This document shows positions 35,664 to 44,476 of a stretch of 64,000 nucleotides of DNA, piece after piece. The translations under genes and the position numbers were made by a program. The DNA is from JANMDR01 sp031376425 (GTDB lineage: Bacteria; Pseudomonadota; Gammaproteobacteria; Burkholderiales; Usitatibacteraceae): positions 18,043 through 82,042 of the forward strand of contig JANMDR010000060.1 in the NCBI GenBank assembly GCA_031376425.1, in the 5' to 3' direction. The notes under the pieces were generated by a model, which was not told where the DNA came from, searched no databases, and worked only from the letters and a program-made list of their open reading frames with translations. How positions within the stretch are numbered: position 1 is the stretch's first letter; each line of letters opens with the position of its first letter.

Positions 35664-36692
35664 ATGCCCTCTCGTAAGCGCAAGACGCCAACGAAATCTA
35701 TTGGCCTTGCGTTTCAGGCAATGTCGAGCGCCTGCGAAATACGGCTTGAACCATGCTTTGAGTCGCTTGCAACTCAGAACGAAGCGCAACTCGAAGTACA
35801 ACTTATAGCTGTGGCAAAGTTAGCGATTGCCGAGGTGCATCGTATCGAGCAAAAATACTCGCGTTACCGTGCGGATAGCATCGTCTCACGCATCAACGCA
35901 GCGGCTGGCAACGGGCTTGCAATTACAGTGGATGCGGAAACAGCGGCCTTGATTGATTTTGCGCAATCACTGTATACGCTAAGCGATGGGCTATTTGATA
36001 TTACTTCTGGCGTATTGCGTCGCGCGTGGGATTTTAAGGCCAAGATTGTGCCCACCCAAAAAGTGCTCGACGCCGTGCTACCGCTCATCGGCTGGTCACA
36101 AGTAGAATGGCGTGAATCGGCCATTAAACTGCCATTACAGGGCATGGAATTAGACTTTGGTGGCTTCGGTAAGGAATATGCCGCTGATCGCGCCATGGCG
36201 GTTTTAACGGCTGCAGGACAACGCCACGGTTTTATAAATTTAGGCGGTGATATTAGAGTGTTAGGCCCGCGTGCAAATGCCACACCGTGGCGCTTTGGCA
36301 TTCAACATCCACGCGCTGACGCACAGGCTGGTAACAGCGATGGTAGCGAAAGCAAAACAATCGCCCATGTAGACCTGCTGGAGGGCGCGCTCGCAAGCTC
36401 TGGTGATTATGAGCGCTACTTTGAACAGGAGGGCAAACGCTATTGCCACATCCTCAACCCTATCACCGGTTGGCCAGTGGAACACTGGGCCAGCGTTAGC
36501 GTAACGGCACCCGCTTGCGTTGCCGCAGGCGCATTGAGTACGATTGCGATGCTAAAAGGTAAAAATGCCACGCTGTTTTTAGAAACCCAAGCGGCGACGT
36601 ATTTAGCGGTGGATGGACAAATGCGCATGTTTCAATCAGCATCGGCAGCTGCGCACGGCTTCTCTGCGGCCTCAGCATCAAGCAAGGTCTAA
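35664..36692 (+). CDS. apbE: FAD:protein FMN transferase
   Basis: 342 residues. Moves FMN from FAD to a Thr/Ser in target proteins. Visible: RYRADSIVSRIN, LFDITSGVLRRAWDF, DFGGFGKEYAADRA, NLGGDIRVLG and ASSGDYERYF...CHILNPITGWPV, with metal-binding residues in the last. Unlike many ApbE proteins it has no signal peptide or lipobox at its N-terminus, whichever of the ATGs (35664 or 35721) is used; either flavinylation occurs before export or a start was missed. It converges with the peptidase gene, their stops one base apart. Confidence 0.92.
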   Translation: MPSRKRKTPTKSIGLAFQAMSSACEIRLEPCFESLATQNEAQLEVQLIAVAKLAIAEVHRIEQKYSRYRADSIVSRINAAAGNGLAITVDAETAALIDFAQSLYTLSDGLFDITSGVLRRAWDFKAKIVPTQKVLDAVLPLIGWSQVEWRESAIKLPLQGMELDFGGFGKEYAADRAMAVLTAAGQRHGFINLGGDIRVLGPRANATPWRFGIQHPRADAQAGNSDGSESKTIAHVDLLEGALASSGDYERYFEQEGKRYCHILNPITGWPVEHWASVSVTAPACVAAGALSTIAMLKGKNATLFLETQAATYLAVDGQMRMFQSASAAAHGFSAASASSKV

Positions 36693-36693
36693 A

Positions 36694-39201
36694 CTACCAT
36701 CCAAAAACCGCCGCTAACTTGTTCGTAGGCGTTGCCGTTTTTACAAATTTATCTAGCCAATTGGTAATCTCTGCGGCGCGATGCATTTGCGATTCGCGGG
36801 CGCGGTAGGCATGATCTTCAAACGGTAACAGCACTAGCCTAGCCGTGCCACCCAAGCCGCGAATGGCTTGATACATACGTTCACTTTGCACCGGAAACGT
36901 ACCTGAATTGGAATCATTTTCACCGTGAATAAATAACAGCGGCGCTTTGATTTGATCAGCAAAATTGAATGGCGACATTTGGTTATAGACATCACGGGCT
37001 TTCCACATATTACGGGTTTCAGCTTGGAAGCCAAAAGGTGTCAAGGTTCGATTGTAGGCACCACTTTCAGCAATACCCGCTGCAAATAATTTCGAATGCG
37101 CCAGCAAATTAGCCACCATAAATGCGCCATAGGAATGACCACCTACGGCCACGCGATTCTTATCAGTTACGCCACGCCGTACTAGTTCATCTATTGCAGC
37201 TTCGGCGCTGGCGATAAGTTGCGGAATATAACTATCGTTTGGTTCAGTATTGCCTTCACCGATAATAGGCATTACCGGATTATCCAGCACCGCATAACCC
37301 TGAGTAAGCCAAGGCAGGGGGCCAGAGGCACTAGGACGTACATAGCGATACGGTGAACCCGTCACTTGGCCAGCAGCTTCCGACGTTTTAAATTCGCGTG
37401 GGTAAGCCCATAAAATTGTCGGTAGCGGACCATCGCTTCGTTTATAGTTCGCTGGCAAATACAGCGTGCCCGAAAGCTCAGTGCCATCGCGACGCTTATA
37501 ACGGATAAGTTCTTTACTCACACCGGCAATGGGATTTTTTGGTGTAGCAAAGTTGGTAATGGGAGTAATGGTTTTGCTCTCAACATTGCGCAAAAAAAGA
37601 TTGGGCGTTTCAGTTTGCGATTCGCGTTGGGTGAGCAAACGGATCGTGCCATTATCAAATACGGCGGCAACACTTTCATAAGCGGGTGGCTCAGATTGAA
37701 AGAGGCGCATGCTCTGCTTAGTATCAAAATTAAACACATCCAAAAATGGCCTATCGCCTTCCGGACTTGCGCCATTGCCGCTGAGATAAATTGCGCGTTT
37801 ATTGGGTGTCATATTCAGCACGCGTTGCCCTATTGGCGATGTTTCAAACAGCGGTGTGCCGGGGTCACCATAACGGTCTTCTGAGGACCGATCGAATAAT
37901 TTTACGGCTACTTTACTTAAGTCGCCCGGAAAAATTCGCCACACCACGCTACGTCGTGTCTTACGTTGCCCCTCGTACACTAAAGCAAGATCATCTGTAC
38001 CCCATATAACTTGCACAAAACGAAAATCCAGCTTCAACATCAAACTAGGTTCGGATTGAAAAGGAGCGCTCAAGGCATATAAATAATCGCCATCACGTTT
38101 TTTAATTGGCTTATCGCCCTCATTACTTTGCACCCAAGTGAGGGTGGCGGGTGCATCAGCACGCCATGCGTAGGCGCGTGGACCGCGGCGCACGGCATCG
38201 GGTTCACCATCATCCTCTTCCGCCACACCATTGGCTGAAAGCGCTTTGACGAACTCCCCCGTATCGCTTCCGGATAAATCACGAAGCTCGGTTTTAATCG
38301 CAAATTGCCCGATCGGAACCACGCGTGAATAGGGTTTGGTGATGGCTTGAACCAACAAAAAGTTGGCATCGGGTGAGGCGGCAATAGCGCGAATGATGGC
38401 TGACTTTCCGACTGCGGTAATAATGCCGTCAAGCCCTATTTTAGCGGGTTGCGCCTGCATATAGTATTCTAGCAATTGCTCGTCATGGCCGTTTTTCAAC
38501 AGATCTGGAAAAGTGCGTGCAGCAGCAATTTTTCCACTGGTTTCTTGCACATTAGGGCCAATAGGCGCAACCGGCACTGCAGGCACCGCACCACGATTTT
38601 GCGGTACCAGTAACGCCACTAAAGAACGACTATCTGCCAACCAAGCAAAGGCACGACCTGATACGCCATTTAAGCTACGATCAGTAAGCCGTTTAGCTTG
38701 CGCACTGGCTACATCAATAATCCAAAGTTCCAGCGCGGTTTCTCTCGTCACCGAGACGGCTATGCGCTTACTATCAGGCGACCATAGCGCTTCGCCAATG
38801 AGGCCACCGGCGGGAATGCCTTGAATGCCATATTTTTCAGGCGCTTTATCTGCTGGTTTATCTGATAATCGCAGTAACTTAAGCGCCGCACCATAGCTCA
38901 CGCGGCTGATATCATTATTGCGTGGATTAATGCGCAATCCAGCAACGCGCACTTGCGGCAGTGCTAAATCGCTGATACTGGGCAGCCCTGCACGCTCAAT
39001 AAACAGCAAATATTGCTGGTTGGGCGATACGATAGGCTGTGGCGCTGCTTGAGTTTCAATCATGTCCACTATCGGTTGCGGCGGTGAGGCAAAGCGCGGA
39101 CTGGTTTCAGCGTTTACGCTTACATTTACGTTGAGCGATAAGATAGCCAGCAAACCTAAGATGGTGGCAATTTTTTTAGGCAAATTCATTTCTAATTTCA
39201 T
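36694..39201 (-). CDS. S9-family serine peptidase, glutamyl-endopeptidase-like (S9D)
   Basis: 835 residues with signal peptide (about 1-31; start at residue 1 or Met5). N-terminal beta-propeller region, C-terminal alpha/beta-hydrolase domain from about 560. Nucleophile Ser690 in GGHSYGAF, Asp in FIHGENDSNSG, His in FEDHAYRARES. The stretches LPTILWAYPREFKTSEAAGQ and NRTLTPFGFQ closely recall the chloroplast glutamyl endopeptidase branch. Periplasmic peptide degradation is likely. Downstream of the acylase gene by 17 bases, same operon. Confidence 0.9.
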   Translation of the reverse strand: MKLEMNLPKKIATILGLLAILSLNVNVSVNAETSPRFASPPQPIVDMIETQAAPQPIVSPNQQYLLFIERAGLPSISDLALPQVRVAGLRINPRNNDISRVSYGAALKLLRLSDKPADKAPEKYGIQGIPAGGLIGEALWSPDSKRIAVSVTRETALELWIIDVASAQAKRLTDRSLNGVSGRAFAWLADSRSLVALLVPQNRGAVPAVPVAPIGPNVQETSGKIAAARTFPDLLKNGHDEQLLEYYMQAQPAKIGLDGIITAVGKSAIIRAIAASPDANFLLVQAITKPYSRVVPIGQFAIKTELRDLSGSDTGEFVKALSANGVAEEDDGEPDAVRRGPRAYAWRADAPATLTWVQSNEGDKPIKKRDGDYLYALSAPFQSEPSLMLKLDFRFVQVIWGTDDLALVYEGQRKTRRSVVWRIFPGDLSKVAVKLFDRSSEDRYGDPGTPLFETSPIGQRVLNMTPNKRAIYLSGNGASPEGDRPFLDVFNFDTKQSMRLFQSEPPAYESVAAVFDNGTIRLLTQRESQTETPNLFLRNVESKTITPITNFATPKNPIAGVSKELIRYKRRDGTELSGTLYLPANYKRSDGPLPTILWAYPREFKTSEAAGQVTGSPYRYVRPSASGPLPWLTQGYAVLDNPVMPIIGEGNTEPNDSYIPQLIASAEAAIDELVRRGVTDKNRVAVGGHSYGAFMVANLLAHSKLFAAGIAESGAYNRTLTPFGFQAETRNMWKARDVYNQMSPFNFADQIKAPLLFIHGENDSNSGTFPVQSERMYQAIRGLGGTARLVLLPFEDHAYRARESQMHRAAEITNWLDKFVKTATPTNKLAAVFGW

Positions 39202-39218
39202 CTTGCATCTTCCATCTA

Positions 39219-41711
39219 TTATTTTTGAATACTGGCTTGTGATGGCACTAGTTTTATCGAACCAATTTGGGTAGTTTGCACCTTTTCACGCACAGTGGAT
39301 ATGCGCAGCATCTCATTGGCAGCCCAGCGGTCGGCTAAGCTATCGTAGTAGGGTGAAAAGCGGTTTCCCGATTGGCCGGTTGAGTGCATGAAGGCAGAAT
39401 TTTCTAAATCAGCAAAATCGTAAATAGCCCGCATACTGGCCGCGTGATTTGCCGCAAAAGGAGCCGTTTTATTGGCGATACGATAGCCGCCTACATTTAC
39501 GGTAAAACTATCGCCGGGCACCGCACGACGAATATTGAAATAGTCAAACAGCGCACCAAACTGCGCAAACGGGCGATGCTCTGACAATGCCACATGCGCA
39601 TTGCCCCACGCCCATTTATTGATGTCCATCCCATATTGCGCTTGCAATTGCGCCATAGCTTCATCCAATGCATCGGCAATTTGAATGGCACAGGTTTCTT
39701 TTTGGGGCGTGGTGATGTTATCGCACCACGCACCTTGTGCATTATCGCTATTACTTAAGGTGTTGAACATAAAGATTGCCCGCTGATCCCAAGCGCGATC
39801 AAACAAATCTGCGCCAAGATCATCGGCATAAATACGTTTAGTCAGCTCCCGCATCCATTGCGCAAAAATGAGCGGTGCAGCATCTTGCGCACGGGCATTG
39901 GCATCCCAGCTTTTCAACAATTGCCGCGCAGCCGCAGCCCGTGGGCTTTTTGGCTCAGGCGCCAATAATAGCGGCAGCATTTGTTTGGCATAACCAGAAT
40001 AGGTATCGCCTTGCAAGGCCTGCATTGACGCCATGCTGTGCTTTGGCGTAGCTGCAATTAAGTCATTGATACGATTAACGCGAAATGGCGCCGACCATTC
40101 ATGCGCTAATACGGGTTTGTAATCCTCCGAAACAATTTTATTGTTGGCGGTGGCAATACTTTGCTGTGCGGGGTTATATGTTTTTGGTAGCTCATCAAAT
40201 GGAATAAATCCATCCCAATCGTAATCTGCATTCCAACCGGGTGATGGTGCTAGGCCATGCAATTTATTGGCTGCTTTACGAATAGGCACCCGTGCTGCAG
40301 CAATCATGCCAATATTGCCTGCTACATCGGCAAACACCATGCTTTGCTGAGGGGTAGAGAATAACTTTACTGCTTCTAAAAAGCTTGGCCAATCATGGGC
40401 AAATTGTTGAACCCGATTTGCCGCTGCGGTGGTATCGCCGTCAAGTAACCCCGTCCAGCCTAAGCTGATGACATAGCCTGCGGGTATCAACCCTTCTGCA
40501 GTCTTGGATGTGCCGCTAATGACGGGGCCATGACGGGTTTCGTATTGCTCAACAACGACGTCATCAGAAAAGCGTATCTTAAAAGTTTCGGTGCGCTTTA
40601 TAAACGGCGCAGAACCAGTCGGTGTCTGATACGCAGTTTTGCAGTCAGTCACACAGCGTTCAATAAAAATATCTTGGGTATCGGGCCCGGTGTTTGTCGC
40701 ACCCCAAGCAATATGGTCATTACGCCCCAACACAACAAATGGGCTGCCGGGTAAGGTGACGCCAACAATATTTTGCTTTGTTGAGGAACTTGCTAAGTGC
40801 GCAAAATACCAAATGCTCGGTGCCGATAAGGCTAAGTGCGGATCATTCGCCAAAAGCGGTTTGCCACTGATGGTTTTACCACCAGCCACCACCCAATTGT
40901 TCGATCCCAAACTATCTGGTTGCATTTGCTGCGCTTGGGCAAGCCACTGCGCCTCAAATGCTGCGGTTTTGATTTCATTTACTGCTGCTGGCAGCACTAA
41001 TCCGGCATCTGCATAAAACTGCTTTAGTTCCGGCAAAATAGGTAGGGCAGCACCTGAACCTGTAGGCATAAATTGCGCTATTTGCGGTGCCGATAAGCGC
41101 TGTGATAGCCGCATACGCATTAATTCCGCCCGCCAGTTATAGCTTAAATCCCACGCCATTAACTTACCAAAGGTGACGGTATCTAGGGGCGTCCAAGGCT
41201 CTGGCTTGATGCCAAATACCGCAAATTCAACCGGCAAATTACTCGTGGGCGCATTAATAAATTGATTTACACCATCTGCATAGCGTTGTAACGCGCGTTT
41301 AGTGGCGTCATCTAAAGTAGCCAGTGATTTTGCTGCCGCGCGGCGCATGCCAACGGCGCGAAAAAATTGATCCGTCTCTAAAGTGGATTTACCCATTAAT
41401 TCGCTCAAACGCCCAGCGGGCAAGCGTCGATTTAACTCCATCTGCCACAACCGATCTTGCGCATGCGCGTAACCCAGCGCAGCGTAAGCATCATCAAATG
41501 TAGCTGCATAAATATGCGGAATCGCATTGCTATCGCGCACAATTTCTACTGGGCTGGAGATACCAGTGAATAGAGCCTCTCCAGATAATTTAGCGACAGT
41601 ACCGCGAGCATAAATCGCAACAACGAGCGCAAGTACCGCTAAGAATGCCACTAAGATAATCGCGCACAGACTTACAAATTTGATTATTGGTTTAATTTTT
41701 AGGGCTGACAT
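39219..41711 (-). CDS. Penicillin-acylase-family Ntn hydrolase
   Basis: 830 residues. N-terminal membrane helix (about 12-33) rather than a short signal peptide, A-domain from GISSPVEIVRDSNAIPHIYA, and the autoprocessing site before Ser270 in GSNNWVV; the new N-terminal serine would be the nucleophile. B-domain follows with NDPHLAL. Family members cleave amide bonds of beta-lactams, acyl-homoserine lactones or other N-acyl compounds; the real substrate cannot be told here. A quorum-quenching role is possible but unsupported by neighbours. Confidence 0.9.
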   Translation of the reverse strand: MSALKIKPIIKFVSLCAIILVAFLAVLALVVAIYARGTVAKLSGEALFTGISSPVEIVRDSNAIPHIYAATFDDAYAALGYAHAQDRLWQMELNRRLPAGRLSELMGKSTLETDQFFRAVGMRRAAAKSLATLDDATKRALQRYADGVNQFINAPTSNLPVEFAVFGIKPEPWTPLDTVTFGKLMAWDLSYNWRAELMRMRLSQRLSAPQIAQFMPTGSGAALPILPELKQFYADAGLVLPAAVNEIKTAAFEAQWLAQAQQMQPDSLGSNNWVVAGGKTISGKPLLANDPHLALSAPSIWYFAHLASSSTKQNIVGVTLPGSPFVVLGRNDHIAWGATNTGPDTQDIFIERCVTDCKTAYQTPTGSAPFIKRTETFKIRFSDDVVVEQYETRHGPVISGTSKTAEGLIPAGYVISLGWTGLLDGDTTAAANRVQQFAHDWPSFLEAVKLFSTPQQSMVFADVAGNIGMIAAARVPIRKAANKLHGLAPSPGWNADYDWDGFIPFDELPKTYNPAQQSIATANNKIVSEDYKPVLAHEWSAPFRVNRINDLIAATPKHSMASMQALQGDTYSGYAKQMLPLLLAPEPKSPRAAAARQLLKSWDANARAQDAAPLIFAQWMRELTKRIYADDLGADLFDRAWDQRAIFMFNTLSNSDNAQGAWCDNITTPQKETCAIQIADALDEAMAQLQAQYGMDINKWAWGNAHVALSEHRPFAQFGALFDYFNIRRAVPGDSFTVNVGGYRIANKTAPFAANHAASMRAIYDFADLENSAFMHSTGQSGNRFSPYYDSLADRWAANEMLRISTVREKVQTTQIGSIKLVPSQASIQK

Positions 41712-41848
41712 ATTTTCGAGATTAAAATAATGGTAACGGCACTATTGGGCTGCGCATGAAGAGCTTTATTGAATTTTACGCCCCTTGCCCGCGCAAAAAT
41801 GCGCTAAATTGAGCTTTCGAGGCTAAAACACGGAAAAACACAGCGAAA

Positions 41849-41877
41849 TTGTAAATATTTGGAAATAGGTTTATGCT
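41849..41877 (+). promoter_or_regulatory. Possible kup promoter
   Basis: TTGTAA at 41849-41854, 17-base spacer, TATGCT at 41872-41877, upstream of kup by about 45 bases. Both boxes match four of six consensus positions, so confidence is low. Confidence 0.35.
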
Positions 41878-41888
41878 TCATTCCCTCA

Positions 41889-41903
41889 TGTTGCAGTGCA
41901 ACA
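41889..41903 (+). promoter_or_regulatory. 15-base palindrome in the kup leader
   Basis: TGTTGCA, G, TGCAACA: a perfect palindrome 16 bases before the ATG. It uses the same TGTTGC/GCAACA half-sites as the operators at 29189-29226, in the opposite order. It could be an operator or an RNA hairpin next to the ribosome site. Confidence 0.5.
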
Positions 41904-41919
41904 TCCTTTCAGGATTTTC

Positions 41920-43788
41920 ATGGATTCCACTAATAAAAAGCTTGGTGCGCTTACTTTTGGCGCAATTGGTATTGTTTTTGGCGATATCGGCACCAGTCCA
42001 CTCTATGCATTAAAGGAATGTTTTAAGCCCGGCAACGGTGTGGTGGTGAGCGAAGCCACCGTTTTCGGTATCTTATCGCTGATGTTTTGGGCAGTCGTGT
42101 CCTTAGTCACTGTGAAATATTTAGTGCTAATGATGCGCGCTGATAACAAAGGCGAAGGCGGTATTTTAGCGCTCACCTCCCTGGCCCAGCGTTGCGTACC
42201 TGCAGGTAAAACACGTTGGTTAATTACTGCCTTGGGCATGTTTGGCGCAGCTATGTTTTATGGCGATAGCATTATTACCCCAGCGATGACGGTACTTTCA
42301 GCCGTTGAAGGCCTAGAGAAGCTAAACCCTAACTTTAGAAAATTCATCATTCCAATTTCTATTGGCATTTTAGTGGCTTTATTTTTAGTACAGCGTAAAG
42401 GCACCACCACTATCGGACGTTTTTTTGGCCCTATCATGGTGTTATGGTTTGTGATGCTGGCCGGTTTAGGCATTGCGCAAATTGCGCAAAACCCAAAAAT
42501 TTTGATGGCGATCAATCCTATTTATAGTTTTGAATTTTTATTTACACATAAATTTATCGCTTTTGTAACACTCGGCGCGGTGGTGCTGTGCGTAACTGGT
42601 GGCGAAGCGCTGTACGCCGACATGGGACACTTTGGTAAAAAGCCCATTCGCTGCGGTTGGTTTACTTTGGTGTGGCCTGCTTTGATTTTGAATTACTTTG
42701 GCCAAGGTGCGCTATTATTGGCTAACCCTGAAGCCGTGAGCAATCCATTTTATTCAATGATGCCAGGCTGGTTGTTAGCGCCGATGATTGTATTAGCGAC
42801 AGCGGCCGCTGTTATCGCATCGCAAGCGGTCATTTCCGGCGCTTTTTCGCTTACGCGTCAAGCGATTCAACTTGGCTATTTACCACGCTTTGCCATCAAA
42901 TATACCTCCGATAAAGAGTACGGCCAAATTTATGTACCCTTCGTAAACTGGGCATTACTCATTGGCGTGATTAGTCTAGTGGTTGGCTTCAAAAATTCTG
43001 ATAACCTCGCGGCGGCTTACGGTATTGCCGTAACACTCACGATGCTAATTGATACGCTTTTACTATTCGTGATTATGACCAGTGTATGGAAATGGAATCG
43101 TTTAGTGGCTATTGGACTCACTACTGTATTGCTCATCAATGACGTTAGCTTCTTCCTCGCATGCGCTTTGCGCGTTGCTGAGGGCGGTTGGGTGCCATTG
43201 CTGGTGGGTGTTTCTATTTTTACCATTATGAGCACTTGGCGTCGCGGTCGCGAAATTTTGCGGAACAACTTAAATGAAGGTTCTATGCCAATGCAGTTAT
43301 TTATTGACAGCATGGCTGAAAGCACAACACCGCGCGTACCTGGCACCGGCATTTTCTTAACCGGTAATCCCGAAGGCGTGCCAAACTCACTATTACATAA
43401 CCTAAAGCATAATAAAGTGCTGCACGAACGAGTGGTACTGCTTTCAATTGTGGTTGAAGATATTCCATTTGTGCCGAAAGAAGATTATGTTTGGATTGAG
43501 GATTTGAAGCACGGTTTTTGGCGGGTAACCGGGCATTACGGCTTTAAAGAAAATCCGGATATTCCAACCATGCTGCAAGACTGCAGCCTGCAGTTTATGC
43601 ACTTTGAAATGATGGAAACAAGCTTCTTCGTTAACCGCGAAACATTAATCGCCACACCAGGTGGCGGCATGGCGATTTGGCGTGAACATTTGTTTGTGTG
43701 GATGTCGCACTTAGCCGCAAAAGCATCAGACTACTTCCGCATCCCTGCAAATCGTGTGGTGGAATTAGGCTCACAAGTAGAAATATAA
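41920..43788 (+). CDS. kup: Potassium uptake protein Kup
   Basis: 622 residues, the same length as E. coli Kup, from the ATG at 41920 with AGGA seven bases before; a GTG eight codons earlier is less likely. N-terminal signature GAIGIVFGDIGTSPLYAL, twelve hydrophobic segments, then a cytoplasmic C-terminal domain. Proton-coupled K+ uptake across the inner membrane. It heads a row of cation-transport genes. Confidence 0.95.
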   Translation: MDSTNKKLGALTFGAIGIVFGDIGTSPLYALKECFKPGNGVVVSEATVFGILSLMFWAVVSLVTVKYLVLMMRADNKGEGGILALTSLAQRCVPAGKTRWLITALGMFGAAMFYGDSIITPAMTVLSAVEGLEKLNPNFRKFIIPISIGILVALFLVQRKGTTTIGRFFGPIMVLWFVMLAGLGIAQIAQNPKILMAINPIYSFEFLFTHKFIAFVTLGAVVLCVTGGEALYADMGHFGKKPIRCGWFTLVWPALILNYFGQGALLLANPEAVSNPFYSMMPGWLLAPMIVLATAAAVIASQAVISGAFSLTRQAIQLGYLPRFAIKYTSDKEYGQIYVPFVNWALLIGVISLVVGFKNSDNLAAAYGIAVTLTMLIDTLLLFVIMTSVWKWNRLVAIGLTTVLLINDVSFFLACALRVAEGGWVPLLVGVSIFTIMSTWRRGREILRNNLNEGSMPMQLFIDSMAESTTPRVPGTGIFLTGNPEGVPNSLLHNLKHNKVLHERVVLLSIVVEDIPFVPKEDYVWIEDLKHGFWRVTGHYGFKENPDIPTMLQDCSLQFMHFEMMETSFFVNRETLIATPGGGMAIWREHLFVWMSHLAAKASDYFRIPANRVVELGSQVEI

Positions 43789-43826
43789 GTGTTTGGAAAT
43801 TCCCGAAAATAATCGGGCTGCTAAAT

Positions 43827-43878
43827 GATAGAAGCGTGATAGAACGTAATAGAGGCGTGGTAAAAACGTGCTAGAAGC
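43827..43878 (+). repeat. Five degenerate 11-base repeats running into the gdt1-like start
   Basis: Units GATAGAAGCGT, GATAGAACGT, AATAGAGGCGT, GGTAAAAACGT, GCTAGAAGC follow one another without gaps. The GTG start codon (43868-43870) spans the fourth and fifth units, so the repeat includes the first codons. Confidence 0.7.
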
Positions 43879-44467
43879 ATTTTTTGTTTCAACTGGTATT
43901 GTGGCATTGGCGGAAATCGGCGACAAAACTCAGCTTTTAGCATTTATGCTTTCTGCTAAATTTCGCAAACCGATGCCCATCATTGCTGGAATATTTGTTG
44001 CCACTATTCTTAACCATGCCGGTGCAGGCGCACTAGGTGCGTGGCTGCAAGCTTTGATTTCTCCAGAGGTGCTGCGCTGGATTGTAGGCATCGGTTTTTT
44101 GGCAATGGCGGCATGGATATTGGTGCCTGACAAAGTGGATGATGCGGCATCAAGCGCTACGCGGTTCGGCGTGTTCGGCACAACCGTAGTCGCGTTTTTT
44201 CTAGCGGAAATGGGCGACAAAACCCAGATTGCCACCATTGCCTTGGCAGCTAAATATTCTTCATTTTATCTGGTGGTGCTGGGCACCACATTTGGCATGA
44301 TGTTGGCTAACGTGCCCGCTGTATTACTTGGCGACATGGTTGGTAAAAATGCCGCTAAAAAGCTGCCGCTAAAGCTAATACACGGTGTTGTAGCGATTAT
44401 TTTCGTGATTCTGGGTATTGCAACACTGGTCGCTGGAAAATCGCTTTCTTCGTGGTTTGGACTATAG
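43868..44467 (+). CDS. TMEM165/GDT1 (UPF0016) family cation transporter
   Basis: 199 residues from a GTG at 43868. Six hydrophobic segments and the two family motifs ExGDKT: Glu16-Thr21 (EIGDKTQ) and Glu114-Thr119 (EMGDKTQ). Relatives export manganese or exchange calcium and manganese for protons; bacterial members such as MntX are Mn2+ exporters. The 79-base leader is too short for the yybP-ykoY riboswitch that often precedes them. Neighbouring genes also move cations. Confidence 0.9.
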   Translation: MLEAFFVSTGIVALAEIGDKTQLLAFMLSAKFRKPMPIIAGIFVATILNHAGAGALGAWLQALISPEVLRWIVGIGFLAMAAWILVPDKVDDAASSATRFGVFGTTVVAFFLAEMGDKTQIATIALAAKYSSFYLVVLGTTFGMMLANVPAVLLGDMVGKNAAKKLPLKLIHGVVAIIFVILGIATLVAGKSLSSWFGL

Positions 44468-44476
44468 CCAAAGCTC

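Noticed and set aside
43802..43817. Small hairpin CCCGA/TCGGG after kup
   Set aside because: Only five pairs and no T run, so not a convincing terminator.
43789..43867. Possible yybP-ykoY manganese riboswitch before the GDT1-like gene
   Set aside because: The gap is 79 bases and filled with an 11-base repeat; too short and without the conserved loops of that riboswitch.
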